In this document: positions 19,237 through 27,456 of the stretch, piece by piece | Layout of the letters: each line of letters begins with the position of its first letter | Numbering within the stretch: the stretch's first letter is position 1 | Origin: CAIWHR01 sp963724975 | GTDB taxonomy: Bacteria > Pseudomonadota > Gammaproteobacteria > Burkholderiales > Casimicrobiaceae | Length of the DNA stretch: 64,000 nucleotides | Assembly (NCBI GenBank): GCA_963724975.1 | Contig: CAVRXB010000005.1 | Coordinates: forward strand, 1,054,001-1,118,000 | Direction: 5' to 3' | Made by a program: the position numbers and the translations under genes | The notes under the pieces: model-generated | What the model saw: only the letters and a program-made list of their open reading frames with translations | Told to the model about the DNA's origin: nothing | Database searches by the model: none

Positions 19237-20436
19237 ATGGACCGTCGATCATTCGTGCTGGCGTCGGCCGGCGGGGTTCTCCTGAATCCCGGTTGGAGCC
19301 GCGCGCTCGCGGCCGGGCTCCCGGCGGGCGCGATCGAGTCTGGCACGCTCGAGACTCTTCCGGGCAAGGCTCCGCTGATCAGGCGCTCATACCGCCCGCC
19401 CAACTACGAAACGCCGGTCGACCTGTTCGATTCCGCCGTCACGCCGAACCGCGCGTTCTTCGTGCGCTGGCATCTGTCCGACATTCCGGACGTGAACGTC
19501 GCGACGTGGCGACTCACAGTCAAGGGCGCCGCCGCGAGTACGCCAGCAGAGTATTCGCTGGACGACCTCAAGCGCGGCTTCGAGAGCGTCGAGCTCGTCG
19601 CGGTGTGCCAATGCAGCGGCAGCCGCCGTGGGCTTTCCGACCCCCACGTTCCGGGAGTCGAGTGGGGCTACGGCGCCGTGGGCAATGCACGCTGGAAAGG
19701 CGTGCGGCTGCGCGACGTGCTGAACAAGGCCGGCGTGAAAAAGGAGGCGATCGAAATCGCATTCGACGGCGCGGACAAGGGCGTTAACTCGGCGACTCCC
19801 GACTTCCTGAAGAGCATCCCGACGTGGAAGGCGATGGACGAGAACACGCTGCTCGCCTGGGAGATGAACGGCGAACCGCTGCCGCACCTCAATGGCGCGC
19901 CGCTGCGCGTCGTGGTGCCCGGATGGACCGCGACCTACTGGATGAAGATGCTGACGTCGATCGAAGCGCTCGATAAGCCGCTCAACACGTTCTGGATGAA
20001 CACGGCCTATCGCGTCCCGAAAGGCAAGTTCGCGTTCGCGGACCGGTTCCTCACGCAGGAAAGCGACGCGTCGACGCCGATCACGGAAATGGTCGTCAAC
20101 TCGCTGATCACGAACCTTCGCGACGGGCAGAAGATCGCGATCGGCCAGGACTCCGACGTGCGCGGCATCGCATGGGACGGCGGCTACGGTATTCGCACCG
20201 TCGACGTCTCGACCGATGGCGGCAGGAGCTGGACCGCGTCGGAACTGGGTCCCGACCTCGGACGCTTCTCGTTTCGCACGTGGCGATATGCGTTCCGGCC
20301 GACCAAGGCGGGCGACTACCCCGTGATGGCGCGCGCAACCAACCGGCAGGGCGCAACACAGACCGCCGAGCTTATCTTCAATCCGGCGGGCTATCACAAC
20401 AACGTGATGCAGCGAATCGTGCTTGTCGCCGCCTGA
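19237..20436 (+). CDS. sorA: Sulfite dehydrogenase molybdopterin subunit (SorA-like)
   Basis: A 399-residue member of the sulfite oxidase family, oxidising sulfite to sulfate (or a related substrate) in the periplasm. A Tat-type signal (DRRSFVLASAGG) opens the protein. The molybdenum-binding Cys is Cys126 in VAVCQCSGSRRG; LRDVLNKAGV, LPHLNGAPLRVVVPGW and a C-terminal Ig-like dimerisation domain (IRTVDVSTDGGRSW) follow. A strong AGGAGG site precedes the ATG. The next gene is a c-type cytochrome 23 bases on, the same arrangement as SorAB. An extra Cys124 next to the ligand is unusual. SoxC-like or other substrates cannot be excluded. Confidence 0.87.
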   Translation: MDRRSFVLASAGGVLLNPGWSRALAAGLPAGAIESGTLETLPGKAPLIRRSYRPPNYETPVDLFDSAVTPNRAFFVRWHLSDIPDVNVATWRLTVKGAAASTPAEYSLDDLKRGFESVELVAVCQCSGSRRGLSDPHVPGVEWGYGAVGNARWKGVRLRDVLNKAGVKKEAIEIAFDGADKGVNSATPDFLKSIPTWKAMDENTLLAWEMNGEPLPHLNGAPLRVVVPGWTATYWMKMLTSIEALDKPLNTFWMNTAYRVPKGKFAFADRFLTQESDASTPITEMVVNSLITNLRDGQKIAIGQDSDVRGIAWDGGYGIRTVDVSTDGGRSWTASELGPDLGRFSFRTWRYAFRPTKAGDYPVMARATNRQGATQTAELIFNPAGYHNNVMQRIVLVAA

Positions 20437-20459
20437 ATCCGCCCACGGGAGCCATCGCC

Positions 20460-20759
20460 ATGAACGCCAAATCCCTCGTCTGCATCACGACCGTCGCCGC
20501 GGCAGCGATCGCGTATGCGCAGGAATCGAAGATCGAGTTGAAGCCGGGTCCCGGAAGGGAGCTCGTCATGGGCTATTGCGTCATGTGCCACAGCCTCGAC
20601 TACATCCAGGGCAACTCGCCATTCATGACGCGGCAGGTGTGGGAGGCTGAGGTTACCAAGATGATCAAGGCCTACGGCGCGCAGATTCCCGCCGAGAACG
20701 TGCCGGCGATCGTCGATTACCTCACGGCGAACTACGGCGCGGCGACTCCGGCGAAATAG
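20460..20759 (+). CDS. sorB: Small cytochrome c, electron acceptor of the SorA-like enzyme
   Basis: A 99-residue periplasmic monohaem cytochrome. It has a signal peptide (MNAKSLVCITTVAAAAIAYAQ) and one haem c motif, Cys40-x-x-Cys43-His44 (GYCVMCHS), with Met in NSPFMTRQVW or later as the probable sixth ligand. The size and position directly after the molybdenum subunit match SorB, which passes electrons from sulfite to the respiratory cytochromes. Confidence 0.85.
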   Translation: MNAKSLVCITTVAAAAIAYAQESKIELKPGPGRELVMGYCVMCHSLDYIQGNSPFMTRQVWEAEVTKMIKAYGAQIPAENVPAIVDYLTANYGAATPAK

Positions 20760-20766
20760 CGCGTCC

Positions 20767-21126
20767 ATGAGCGACCGCTTCGACGAACTGCGAAGCGCCG
20801 TCGACGCGTTTGTCGCGGAGCGCGACTGGGCGCAGTTCCATACACCGAAGAACCTCGCGATGGCCGTGTCCATCGAGGCTGCCGAGCTGATGGAACATTT
20901 TCTCTGGAGCGAAGGCACAGAACCTGCGGCGCCGGACATGATGGCCGCGCGCAAAGCACTGATCGCCCAGGAGATCAGCGATGTCCTGATCTACCTCATT
21001 CGGCTCGGACAGGTCCTCGACATCGACCTCGTCGCGGCGGCTATGGACAAACTCGCCCAGAATCGCGACAAATATCCGATCGAGAAGGCAAAGGGGCGCG
21101 CGACCAAGTACCTCGATCTCGAGTAG
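20767..21126 (+). CDS. MazG-like nucleotide pyrophosphohydrolase
   Basis: A 119-residue all-alpha NTP pyrophosphatase. The two metal-binding helices are visible as VSIEAAELMEHFLW and EISDVLIYLIRLG, the E-x-x-E ... E-x-x-D pattern of the MazG/dCTPase group, with a basic tail NRDKYPIEKAKGRATKY. It probably removes pyrophosphate from non-canonical or excess deoxynucleotides. It starts 7 bases after the cytochrome stop and may be co-transcribed, without an obvious functional link. Confidence 0.9.
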   Translation: MSDRFDELRSAVDAFVAERDWAQFHTPKNLAMAVSIEAAELMEHFLWSEGTEPAAPDMMAARKALIAQEISDVLIYLIRLGQVLDIDLVAAAMDKLAQNRDKYPIEKAKGRATKYLDLE

Positions 21127-21136
21127 GCGCGGCGGC

Positions 21137-21955
21137 CTACTGCGAGATCAGCGGCAGTATCGCGGGCCACGCCACCACCGCGCCACCGAGCGCGACGAGC
21201 GACGCACCCGCGACTTTCGCGAGCAGGAGGCCATGCTTCCAGTGCTTCTCGGCGAAGAAGAGAACCACCATGCCGGCCATCCACATCACGTTCATGAGCC
21301 CGACGACGACGAGTACCGCCATCACCGCCCAGCAGCAGCCGAGGCAATACACGCCGTGCGCGGCACCGGCGCGCAGCGCGCCGGGAACGCCGCCTCCGAA
21401 GTCGTGCATGACAACGAAGGCGAACGGGCTTTGACAGTGGTCGAGGCAGAACCGCTTCCACGACGTGAACTGATAGACCCCCGCTACGACGAGGATCGTG
21501 CCGGCGAGCGCGTGCAGCCAGCGCGATTGGCCGGCCTCGTCGCCGAGCTGCGCGAACCCCCAGTAGGCAAGCATCGGGAGCACCCCGGTCGCCGACCAGA
21601 CCAGGAGGTAGCCGCCGACGAACGCGACAGTTGGGAAGATGCCGCCGCCGCGCTGGCGCGTGACGGCGAGGTGCGCAAGGACCATCGGCGCAACGGTGGG
21701 CAGCATCATCGCCGCCATCATCGTCACCCACATCGTGAGGAGGACGGCGGCACTCATGGTGCCCTGGAGCCGGCTGCCAATCTGGCCGAGTCCCATCACC
21801 ATGCCGCTCATCGCGTTCGCCTGCTCGATCGTGCTGCGCCACGCGAGTGCCGACAGCGCGACCAGAACGACGACCACGAGCAAGTTGATGCGCCAGGACA
21901 GGAGCGCGAACGCCGCGCGCGGCGTATCTTCGCTCGGCGTCATCGCCGCGGGCAT
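21137..21955 (-). CDS. DUF2182 family integral membrane protein
   Basis: About 272 residues with many hydrophobic segments, in line with the DUF2182 family of predicted metal-binding membrane proteins. Family marks include MWVTMMAAMMLPTVAPMV, FVGGYLLVWSATG, the cysteine pair in SWKRFCLDHCQSPFAF, and HGVYCLGCCWAVMAVLVVVGLMNVMWM near the C terminus. Methionines and cysteines face likely membrane interiors, suggesting a soft-metal site. It begins 8 bases after the DUF1326 stop on the same strand; these families are known to occur together. Function unknown. The open frame extends further upstream into DUF1326, but ATG 21955 avoids that overlap. Confidence 0.82.
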   Translation of the reverse strand: MPAAMTPSEDTPRAAFALLSWRINLLVVVVLVALSALAWRSTIEQANAMSGMVMGLGQIGSRLQGTMSAAVLLTMWVTMMAAMMLPTVAPMVLAHLAVTRQRGGGIFPTVAFVGGYLLVWSATGVLPMLAYWGFAQLGDEAGQSRWLHALAGTILVVAGVYQFTSWKRFCLDHCQSPFAFVVMHDFGGGVPGALRAGAAHGVYCLGCCWAVMAVLVVVGLMNVMWMAGMVVLFFAEKHWKHGLLLAKVAGASLVALGGAVVAWPAILPLISQ

Positions 21956-21962
21956 AGCCGCG

Positions 21963-22598
21963 TCAGCCGGGACCGCTCCACGTGAATGGGATGTGCTTGC
22001 TCGATTGCCCGCTGCGGTTCCACTTGAAGCCGAACGCGTCGGCGCGATCCACCGTCGAGATGCCCCAAGTCGCGGCACCGCCTGGCCCGACCTCGGAACC
22101 CGGAGGATTGATCGTCTGGACGCGCTTTCCGGGTGGCGTCGTGGGACCCGTCAAGGCCTCGGCCCTCGCTTCGACCTTGCCGGGAATCGCCGCTCGCCAC
22201 GTCGCGAGGTCGCCCGCCAGCTCGAATTCGATCGGCGCGAATTCGATACCCCTGATTTCGGCGACGTTCTGCGCAAACTGGCCGGGCCAGCCTCCCGCCT
22301 GGCCGCCGAAGATCGTCTGCAGCGCTGCACGCTGTCGATCGTCGGCGCGGGCATCGATGAAGATCCCCATCGTCGTCTTGGCGCCCTCCCAGATGTTGCC
22401 CTTGAAGTAGCCCAGGGCAATCACGCTGAGCCCGTCGAGCGCGACGTCGCCAAATGCCCCCTTGCGCACGTGCCAGGCGAGAATGCCGTCGCACTCGCCG
22501 TCGGTGGGCGGACGGGCAAATTCACACGGGCAGGGGATGTCGCACTTGCAGACGTCGAACCAATCGCCGTCCAGTTGCCACTTCGGGATGTCTGCCAT
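21963..22598 (-). CDS. DUF1326 family protein with Cys cluster
   Basis: A 211-residue soluble protein of the DUF1326 family. Near the N terminus is a tight cysteine cluster, Cys17-x-Cys19-x3-Cys23-x-Cys25 (DVCKCDIPCPCEF), which could bind a soft metal or an Fe-S centre. Also seen are CDGILAWHVRKGAFGDVALDGL and a long mixed alpha/beta body; no signal peptide. The gene precedes DUF2182 and follows the AmmeMemoRadiSam radical SAM gene by 94 bases on the same strand. No activity is established for the family to my knowledge. Confidence 0.85.
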   Translation of the reverse strand: MADIPKWQLDGDWFDVCKCDIPCPCEFARPPTDGECDGILAWHVRKGAFGDVALDGLSVIALGYFKGNIWEGAKTTMGIFIDARADDRQRAALQTIFGGQAGGWPGQFAQNVAEIRGIEFAPIEFELAGDLATWRAAIPGKVEARAEALTGPTTPPGKRVQTINPPGSEVGPGGAATWGISTVDRADAFGFKWNRSGQSSKHIPFTWSGPG

Positions 22599-22692
22599 TG
22601 CTGGCTCCTCGGACTCGGGCGTCGGCGCAATCTAGCCCGGGCCGCCTACCATTTCAATATCGGCCTGGACTCGCGCGCGGCCGGTGGAACGC

Positions 22693-23769
22693 CTACGCCG
22701 ACAGGCTGACTCGGATGGGGACCCGTCGCCGTCCCCACTGACTCTCGAAGCGTTCGAAGTGGCCCGGAAGCGCCGCGCCGCAATGCTTGCACGCGCCCTC
22801 GGGCGTCAGCTCGTAGCGCAGTATCTCGTGCCAGTCGCGCTCGATCACCGGCTTCGCACATCCGGGGCAGAACGTCGTGCCGCCGGTGCGGTCGTGCACG
22901 TTGCCCGTGTATACGTAATGGATACCTTCGCGCAGTGCGATCTCGCGCGCGCGCGTCAATGTCGACGCCGGCGTCCGCGGCAAGTCCATCATCTTGTAAT
23001 CCGGATGGAACGCCGTGAAATGCAGCGGGACATCGGGACCCAGCTCGCGCATGATCCATTTGCTCATCGCCTCGATCTCGGCAGGCGAATCGTTCTTGCC
23101 CGGAATGAGCAGCGTCGTGATCTCGAACCAAACATCGGTCTCGTGCTTCAGGTAGACGAGCGTGTCCAATACCGGCTGCAGGTGCGCGCCGCAGAGCTTC
23201 ACGTAGAACTCGTCGGTGAATCCCTTGAGGTCGACGTTGGCAGCGTCCATTTTTGCGTAGAACTCGCGCCTTGCGTCGGTTCCGATATAGCCGGCCGTCA
23301 CCGCCACGGCCTTGATGCCGCGCGCATGGCAGGCGTCAGCGGCGTCCATCGCGTATTCCGCGAAAATTACCGGATCGTTGTACGTGAAGGCGACGCTGCG
23401 CGAGCCGGCGCGCTCCGCCGCCTCGGCGATCGCTTCCGGTGACGCGTCGTCCATCAGCGTGTCCATCTCGCGCGATTTCGAGATGTCCCAGTTCTGGCAG
23501 AACTTGCACGCGAGGTTGCAGCCCGCCGTTCCGAACGAAAGCACGCTGGAGCCGGGATAGAAATGGTTGAGCGGCTTCTTCTCGATCGGATCGATGCAGA
23601 ATCCCGACGAGCGCCCGTAGGTCGTCAGCACGATCGCGTCGCCCTCCCGCTGGCGGACGAAGCACGCGCCGCGCTGGCCCTCGTGCAGACGGCAGTCGCG
23701 CGGGCAGAGGTCGCACTGGACGCGCCCATCGTCCAACCGGTGCCACCAGCGGCCTGGGTGGTTGCTCAT
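22693..23769 (-). CDS. amrS: AmmeMemoRadiSam system radical SAM enzyme
   Basis: A 358-residue radical SAM protein. The SAM 4Fe-4S motif is GCNLACKFCQNWDIS (Cys-x3-Cys-x2-Cys) near residue 85. Two further Cys groups flank it: CDLCPRDC near the N terminus and CPGCAKPVIERDW ... CKHCGAALPGHFE at the C terminus, resembling a zinc ribbon. Its ATG overlaps the AmrA stop (ATGA), so the two are translationally coupled. It resembles pyruvate-formate-lyase-activating enzymes but belongs with AMMECR1 and MEMO proteins; the modified target is not known. Confidence 0.93.
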   Translation of the reverse strand: MSNHPGRWWHRLDDGRVQCDLCPRDCRLHEGQRGACFVRQREGDAIVLTTYGRSSGFCIDPIEKKPLNHFYPGSSVLSFGTAGCNLACKFCQNWDISKSREMDTLMDDASPEAIAEAAERAGSRSVAFTYNDPVIFAEYAMDAADACHARGIKAVAVTAGYIGTDARREFYAKMDAANVDLKGFTDEFYVKLCGAHLQPVLDTLVYLKHETDVWFEITTLLIPGKNDSPAEIEAMSKWIMRELGPDVPLHFTAFHPDYKMMDLPRTPASTLTRAREIALREGIHYVYTGNVHDRTGGTTFCPGCAKPVIERDWHEILRYELTPEGACKHCGAALPGHFERFESQWGRRRVPIRVSLSA

Positions 23770-24341
23770 GCGCGTGCGCTCTCGGCGGTTAGGTCCTGCT
23801 CCTTCCATTTGATCACCGTGTAGCGCGCAACGTTCACGCCGGCGGCCCAGAAATCCTCCCGCAGTCCCGCCTTTTTCTTGAGCGCCGCGACGAAATCCCG
23901 CGGCTCGGGCAGCGTTTCCCACACCTGAGGCAGGAAGGTTGCCCGACGATGCTCGTATTGCAGGACGATTCCATCGATACCGGCACACAGCTGGCGCGTG
24001 AGATCGGCTTCGTCGGCGACCGCAAACGCTTGCGGCGGCGAAAGCAACGACACTTCCACTGAGGTCGACACAAATTCGCGCGCCGCAAGCGGCGTAAAGC
24101 GCGGATCGCGGAACGCGGCGGCGATCGCGTTGGCACTTACGTCGGCGGACAATGAGCGCACGGCGTCGAGCGAGCCAACGCAGCCGCGCAATTCGCCTCC
24201 CTGAACCAGCGTGACAAATGTCGCGCCGGGCCGCTCGAGCGCGGGCTGGGATGTAAAGGCCGACGCAGCCATGCCAAACCGGGCGCCGATCGCATTCCGC
24301 GCGAGCGCAATCAATGCGACGCCGAGCTCGCGGTCAGCCAC
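23766..24341 (-). CDS. amrA: AmmeMemoRadiSam system protein A (AMMECR1 domain)
   Basis: About 191 residues comprising one AMMECR1 domain, with the signature GGELRGCVGSLDAVRSLSADVSANAIAAAFRDPRF and later SVEVSLLSPP and LREDFWAAGVNVARYTVIKW. The invariant LRGC motif is intact. I choose GTG 24341, which overlaps the amrB stop by 8 bases in the manner of coupled genes and matches the family N terminus (ADRELGVALIALAR); an ATG at 24374 is an alternative. Function unknown; human AMMECR1 is its distant homologue. Confidence 0.9.
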   Translation of the reverse strand: MADRELGVALIALARNAIGARFGMAASAFTSQPALERPGATFVTLVQGGELRGCVGSLDAVRSLSADVSANAIAAAFRDPRFTPLAAREFVSTSVEVSLLSPPQAFAVADEADLTRQLCAGIDGIVLQYEHRRATFLPQVWETLPEPRDFVAALKKKAGLREDFWAAGVNVARYTVIKWKEQDLTAESARA

Positions 24342-25152
24342 CGCCGGAGGCTTCCGCGAAGGCAAACGACGCATAACCCACAACGCGCGACTTGTCGCCG
24401 GCGGTGTCGCCGGAGTTGCGGAGGTCGAGGAGCTCGGGCGCGAGATTGCGTCGCCGCGCGCACATGAGCAGGCCGTTGATCGGGGTCGCGCCACAGGCTT
24501 GCTCGTGATCGAGGAACGGCGACAGCGCGAGAACCTCCTCGACGCTATTGCGATCGATCGCGCGCGCCTCGGCATACCCGTGGTAATGCGAGAGGTCGGA
24601 GCTCACGAGGATCAGCGTCTCCGGACCGCCCCAGAGCCGGTCCAGCACGTCGGCGACCTCGTCCGTCGAGGCGGCTCCCACCGCGAGCGGGACAATGCGG
24701 AATTCGTCCAGCACGGCCTGGAGGAAAGGCAGTTGAACTTCCAGCGCGTGCTCCAGTGCATGCACCGCATCGTTCTGCTGTACCTGCGGCAGCGTAAGTG
24801 CGAGCGCGGCTGCCTTGCGGTCGATTTCAACTTCGCCCAGCGGGGTCATGAACGCCCGCACCGAGGGAACCGCGAGGCCGCGGATCGCCACCCGATGCGT
24901 CGGGCCGAGGATCACCACGCGACGGATCGTCGCGTGCGCGGCCGCCAGTCGCGCATAGGCAGCGGCGGCGATCGGTCCCGAATACATATAGCCGGCGTGC
25001 GGGACGATCAAAGCCTTGGGGCGAGCGCCTGCTGCGCGGGGGCGCGTCGCCGCCTCGACGAGGCAGTTGCGCACGTTCGCCGCCAGCTCCGCCGGCACCC
25101 CCGGGTAGAACATTCCGGCCACGGCGGCCGGTCGAGTATCCCGCATGCCCAC
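24334..25152 (-). CDS. amrB: AmmeMemoRadiSam system protein B (MEMO family)
   Basis: A 272-residue MEMO-family protein, related to extradiol dioxygenases. The metal-site histidine regions are VPHAGYMYSGPIAAAAYA, VILGPTHRVAIRG and SSDLSHYHGYAEA, and a cysteine sits in HEQACGATPINGLL, the position of the conserved MEMO cysteine. The N terminus RPAAVAGMFYPGVPAEL is typical. It is the first gene of the three-gene minus-strand cassette (B, A, radical SAM). Confidence 0.92.
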   Translation of the reverse strand: MGMRDTRPAAVAGMFYPGVPAELAANVRNCLVEAATRPRAAGARPKALIVPHAGYMYSGPIAAAAYARLAAAHATIRRVVILGPTHRVAIRGLAVPSVRAFMTPLGEVEIDRKAAALALTLPQVQQNDAVHALEHALEVQLPFLQAVLDEFRIVPLAVGAASTDEVADVLDRLWGGPETLILVSSDLSHYHGYAEARAIDRNSVEEVLALSPFLDHEQACGATPINGLLMCARRRNLAPELLDLRNSGDTAGDKSRVVGYASFAFAEASGGG

Positions 25153-25250
25153 ACCTCGCCATCAGACCTTGAAGCGGCCAGCTCGCCCGGCCGCCATCGC
25201 ATCAACCCTATTCTTGCGGCGAAAGGTACGGATTTCAACGTCCAGCCGCG

Positions 25251-25877
25251 TTACCGCTCCGCAAGCGCGAGACGCACTCCCAGCGTGACGAAAAGCCCGC
25301 CCAGCACCCGATTGAGCCAGGTGACGGCGCCGCCGCCCGCCGCGAGCCTTCGGCCGAGACCGGACGCCGACCAGGCGACGAGCAGATTCCACAGCGTTCC
25401 GTTGAAGTTGAAGATCGCGCCGAGCAGCACGAACGCGAGCGCCTTGTGTGGCGCGTCGGCCGCGATGAACTGCGGCAGAAACGCGAGGAAGAACAGCGCC
25501 ACCTTCGGATTTAGCACGTTGGTGAGGAAGCCCTGCGCGAAAATCATCGACAACGATGCCGGCAGTGGCGGCTGCGCCGCGCTTTTGCGCGATCGCGTCA
25601 CCAGCAGCGTCACGCCGAGATAGACGAGGTACGCGGCTCCCATCCATTTGACTAGCATGAATGCGGTCGCCGACGTCGCAAGGATCGCGGAGAGGCCGAG
25701 CGCGGCCGCCAGCGTATGCACGATGCAGCCGGCGCCAATGCCGAACGCCGCAACGGCGCCCGCTCGAAAGCCCTGCACGGTGCCGCGCCCGACAATGTAA
25801 AGCGTGTCGACGCCCGGCGTCATGTTGAGCAGTATCCCCGAGAGCACGAACAGCCAGAGATCGTGAATGCCCGTCAT
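25251..25877 (-). CDS. LysE/RhtB family amino-acid exporter
   Basis: A 208-residue inner-membrane exporter of the LysE/RhtB family. The conserved first-helix region LWLFVLSGILLNMTPGVDTLYIVGRG (NxTPGPD-like) and the second repeat GAAYLVYLGVTLL ... FAQGFLTNVLNPKVALFFLAFLPQF are diagnostic. About six helices are expected. It would export an amino acid or homoserine-lactone-like compound; cargo unknown. Upstream on the same strand is the NYN-domain gene, 13 bases away. Confidence 0.9.
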   Translation of the reverse strand: MTGIHDLWLFVLSGILLNMTPGVDTLYIVGRGTVQGFRAGAVAAFGIGAGCIVHTLAAALGLSAILATSATAFMLVKWMGAAYLVYLGVTLLVTRSRKSAAQPPLPASLSMIFAQGFLTNVLNPKVALFFLAFLPQFIAADAPHKALAFVLLGAIFNFNGTLWNLLVAWSASGLGRRLAAGGGAVTWLNRVLGGLFVTLGVRLALAER

Positions 25878-25890
25878 AGGATGACCTCGT

Positions 25891-26745
25891 TCACGCTTCG
25901 TTCGCGGGCAGGCGCACGCGGTAATTGGCGGAGTTCTCGTCGCGCTCGAGCATTACGGCGCCGCGCTTCGCGGCCTCTTCAAGGAGTCCCGTGAACGATC
26001 GAAATCCATAGTAGGACTCGTTGAATCCCGGGTTGCGGCGCTTCAACGCCTGCTTCACCATCGAGCCCCAGATCCTGTCCTCTTCACCTCGCTCGGCGAC
26101 GAGCGCGTCGACCGTGTCGGCGACAAGTTCGACGGCCTCCTGCCGCCTTTCGTCGTCGTCCACTTTCGCCGGCGCCGAAACCTCGCCGGTCGCCGCCTTC
26201 CCGGCCGCCTTGCCGCCACCTCCCCCCGCGACCTTGGCCGGCGCCTTTCGCGCCCGGGGCTTCTTCTTCTCGCGCACAAGGTCGTCGTAGTAGATGAATT
26301 CGTCGCAGTTGTTGATGAGCAGCTTCGACGTCGAGTTCTTGACGCCGACGCCGATCACCCATTTCGCGTTTTCGCGTAGCTTCGAGACGAGCGGCGAAAA
26401 GTCCGAGTCGCCGCTGATGATGACGAACGTGTCGACGTGCGATTTCGTGTAGCAGAGGTCGAGCGCGTCGACGACCATTCTGATGTCGGCCGAATTCTTG
26501 CCTGTTTGCGAGCGGTGCGGAATTTCGATCAGCTCGAAGGACGCCTCGTGCATCGGCGCCTTGAACGCCTTGTAGCGGTCCCAGTCGCAGTACGCTTTCT
26601 TGACGACGATGCTGCCCTTCAGCAGCAGACGCTCCAGGACCTTGCCGACGTCGAACTTCTCGTATTTTTCTTCTTGTACGCCAAGCGCGATATTCTCGAA
26701 ATCGCAGAACAACGCGAGGTTGGTCACTTCCGGCGGGTGGGCCAT
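25891..26745 (-). CDS. NYN-domain protein with C-terminal OST-HTH/LOTUS domain
   Basis: A 284-residue predicted RNA-acting protein. The NYN (PIN-like) nuclease domain spans 1-155, with acidic positions Asp15 (LFCDFEN), Asp87 and Asp93 (NSADIRMVVDAL), and Asp113/Asp115 (SGDSDFSPLVSKLR) that would hold a metal. An Ala/Lys/Gly-rich linker (about 158-190) leads to a LOTUS-type winged helix (IWGSMVKQALKRRNPGFNESYYGFRSFTGLLEEAAKRG), expected to bind RNA. Together the domains suggest RNA cleavage or processing; target unknown. Confidence 0.9.
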   Translation of the reverse strand: MAHPPEVTNLALFCDFENIALGVQEEKYEKFDVGKVLERLLLKGSIVVKKAYCDWDRYKAFKAPMHEASFELIEIPHRSQTGKNSADIRMVVDALDLCYTKSHVDTFVIISGDSDFSPLVSKLRENAKWVIGVGVKNSTSKLLINNCDEFIYYDDLVREKKKPRARKAPAKVAGGGGGKAAGKAATGEVSAPAKVDDDERRQEAVELVADTVDALVAERGEEDRIWGSMVKQALKRRNPGFNESYYGFRSFTGLLEEAAKRGAVMLERDENSANYRVRLPANEA

Positions 26746-26901
26746 GTCGGATTCCGTCAGTAGGGCGCGACCGCGGCGGCCCAGGCCCTTACGATACCAG
26801 CATGCCGAAGGGCGGGCGGAAGTCGGTTTCTGCGCGCTCCGCCGCCCGCCACGGGTAGAATGCGGACGACCGTTTTTGCCTTAGGGGTAAAGGGGGATTT
26901 C

Positions 26902-27456
26902 ATGCGTCGCATCGTCGTTCTTGTCGTCACGCTTCTGCCGCTCGCCGCATGCGCCGCCGGCAAATTCACGCTCGAGAGCTCTGAAGTCAAGCCGAACGTC
27001 AAGATCGCCGAAAAACAGGTCTACAACGGTTTCGGTTGCAGCGGCGGCAACGTGTCGCCGTCGCTTACATGGAGCAACCCGCCGGCAGGGACGAAGAGCT
27101 TCGCGGTCACCGTTTACGATCCCGACGCACCTTCGGGAAGCGGCTGGTGGCATTGGATCATGTTCAATTTGCCGGCCGACGTGCGATCGCTGCCCGCAGG
27201 GGCAGGCGACCCGAAGGGCGGCAAGCTCCCGAAGGGCACGGTGCAATCGTTGACCGACTTCGGAGCTCCCGGATACGGCGGACCGTGTCCGCCCAAGGGC
27301 GATCGTCCCCATCGATACGTCTTCACGGTGCACGCGCTCGAAATCGACAAGCTCGATCTCGACGAAAAGTCGATGCCTGCCCTCGTCGGATTCACGATCA
27401 ATTCCAACCGCATCGACAAGGCGACGTTCACGTCGACCTACAGCCGCAAACCGTGA
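26902..27456 (+). CDS. YbhB/YbcL family PEBP (Raf-kinase-inhibitor-like) protein
   Basis: A 184-residue phosphatidylethanolamine-binding-protein fold. The N terminus has a lipoprotein-type signal (VVTLLPLAACAAG, Cys17), so it is probably periplasmic. The ligand-pocket motifs SPSLTWSNPPAGTKSFAVTVYDPDAPSGSGWWHWIMFNLP and GPCPPKGDRPHRYVFTVHAL are intact. A ribosome site (AAAGGGGG) sits before ATG 26902, so the in-frame start 14 codons earlier is rejected. Its stop overlaps the start of yceH by 3 bases. Confidence 0.92.
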   Translation: MRRIVVLVVTLLPLAACAAGKFTLESSEVKPNVKIAEKQVYNGFGCSGGNVSPSLTWSNPPAGTKSFAVTVYDPDAPSGSGWWHWIMFNLPADVRSLPAGAGDPKGGKLPKGTVQSLTDFGAPGYGGPCPPKGDRPHRYVFTVHALEIDKLDLDEKSMPALVGFTINSNRIDKATFTSTYSRKP

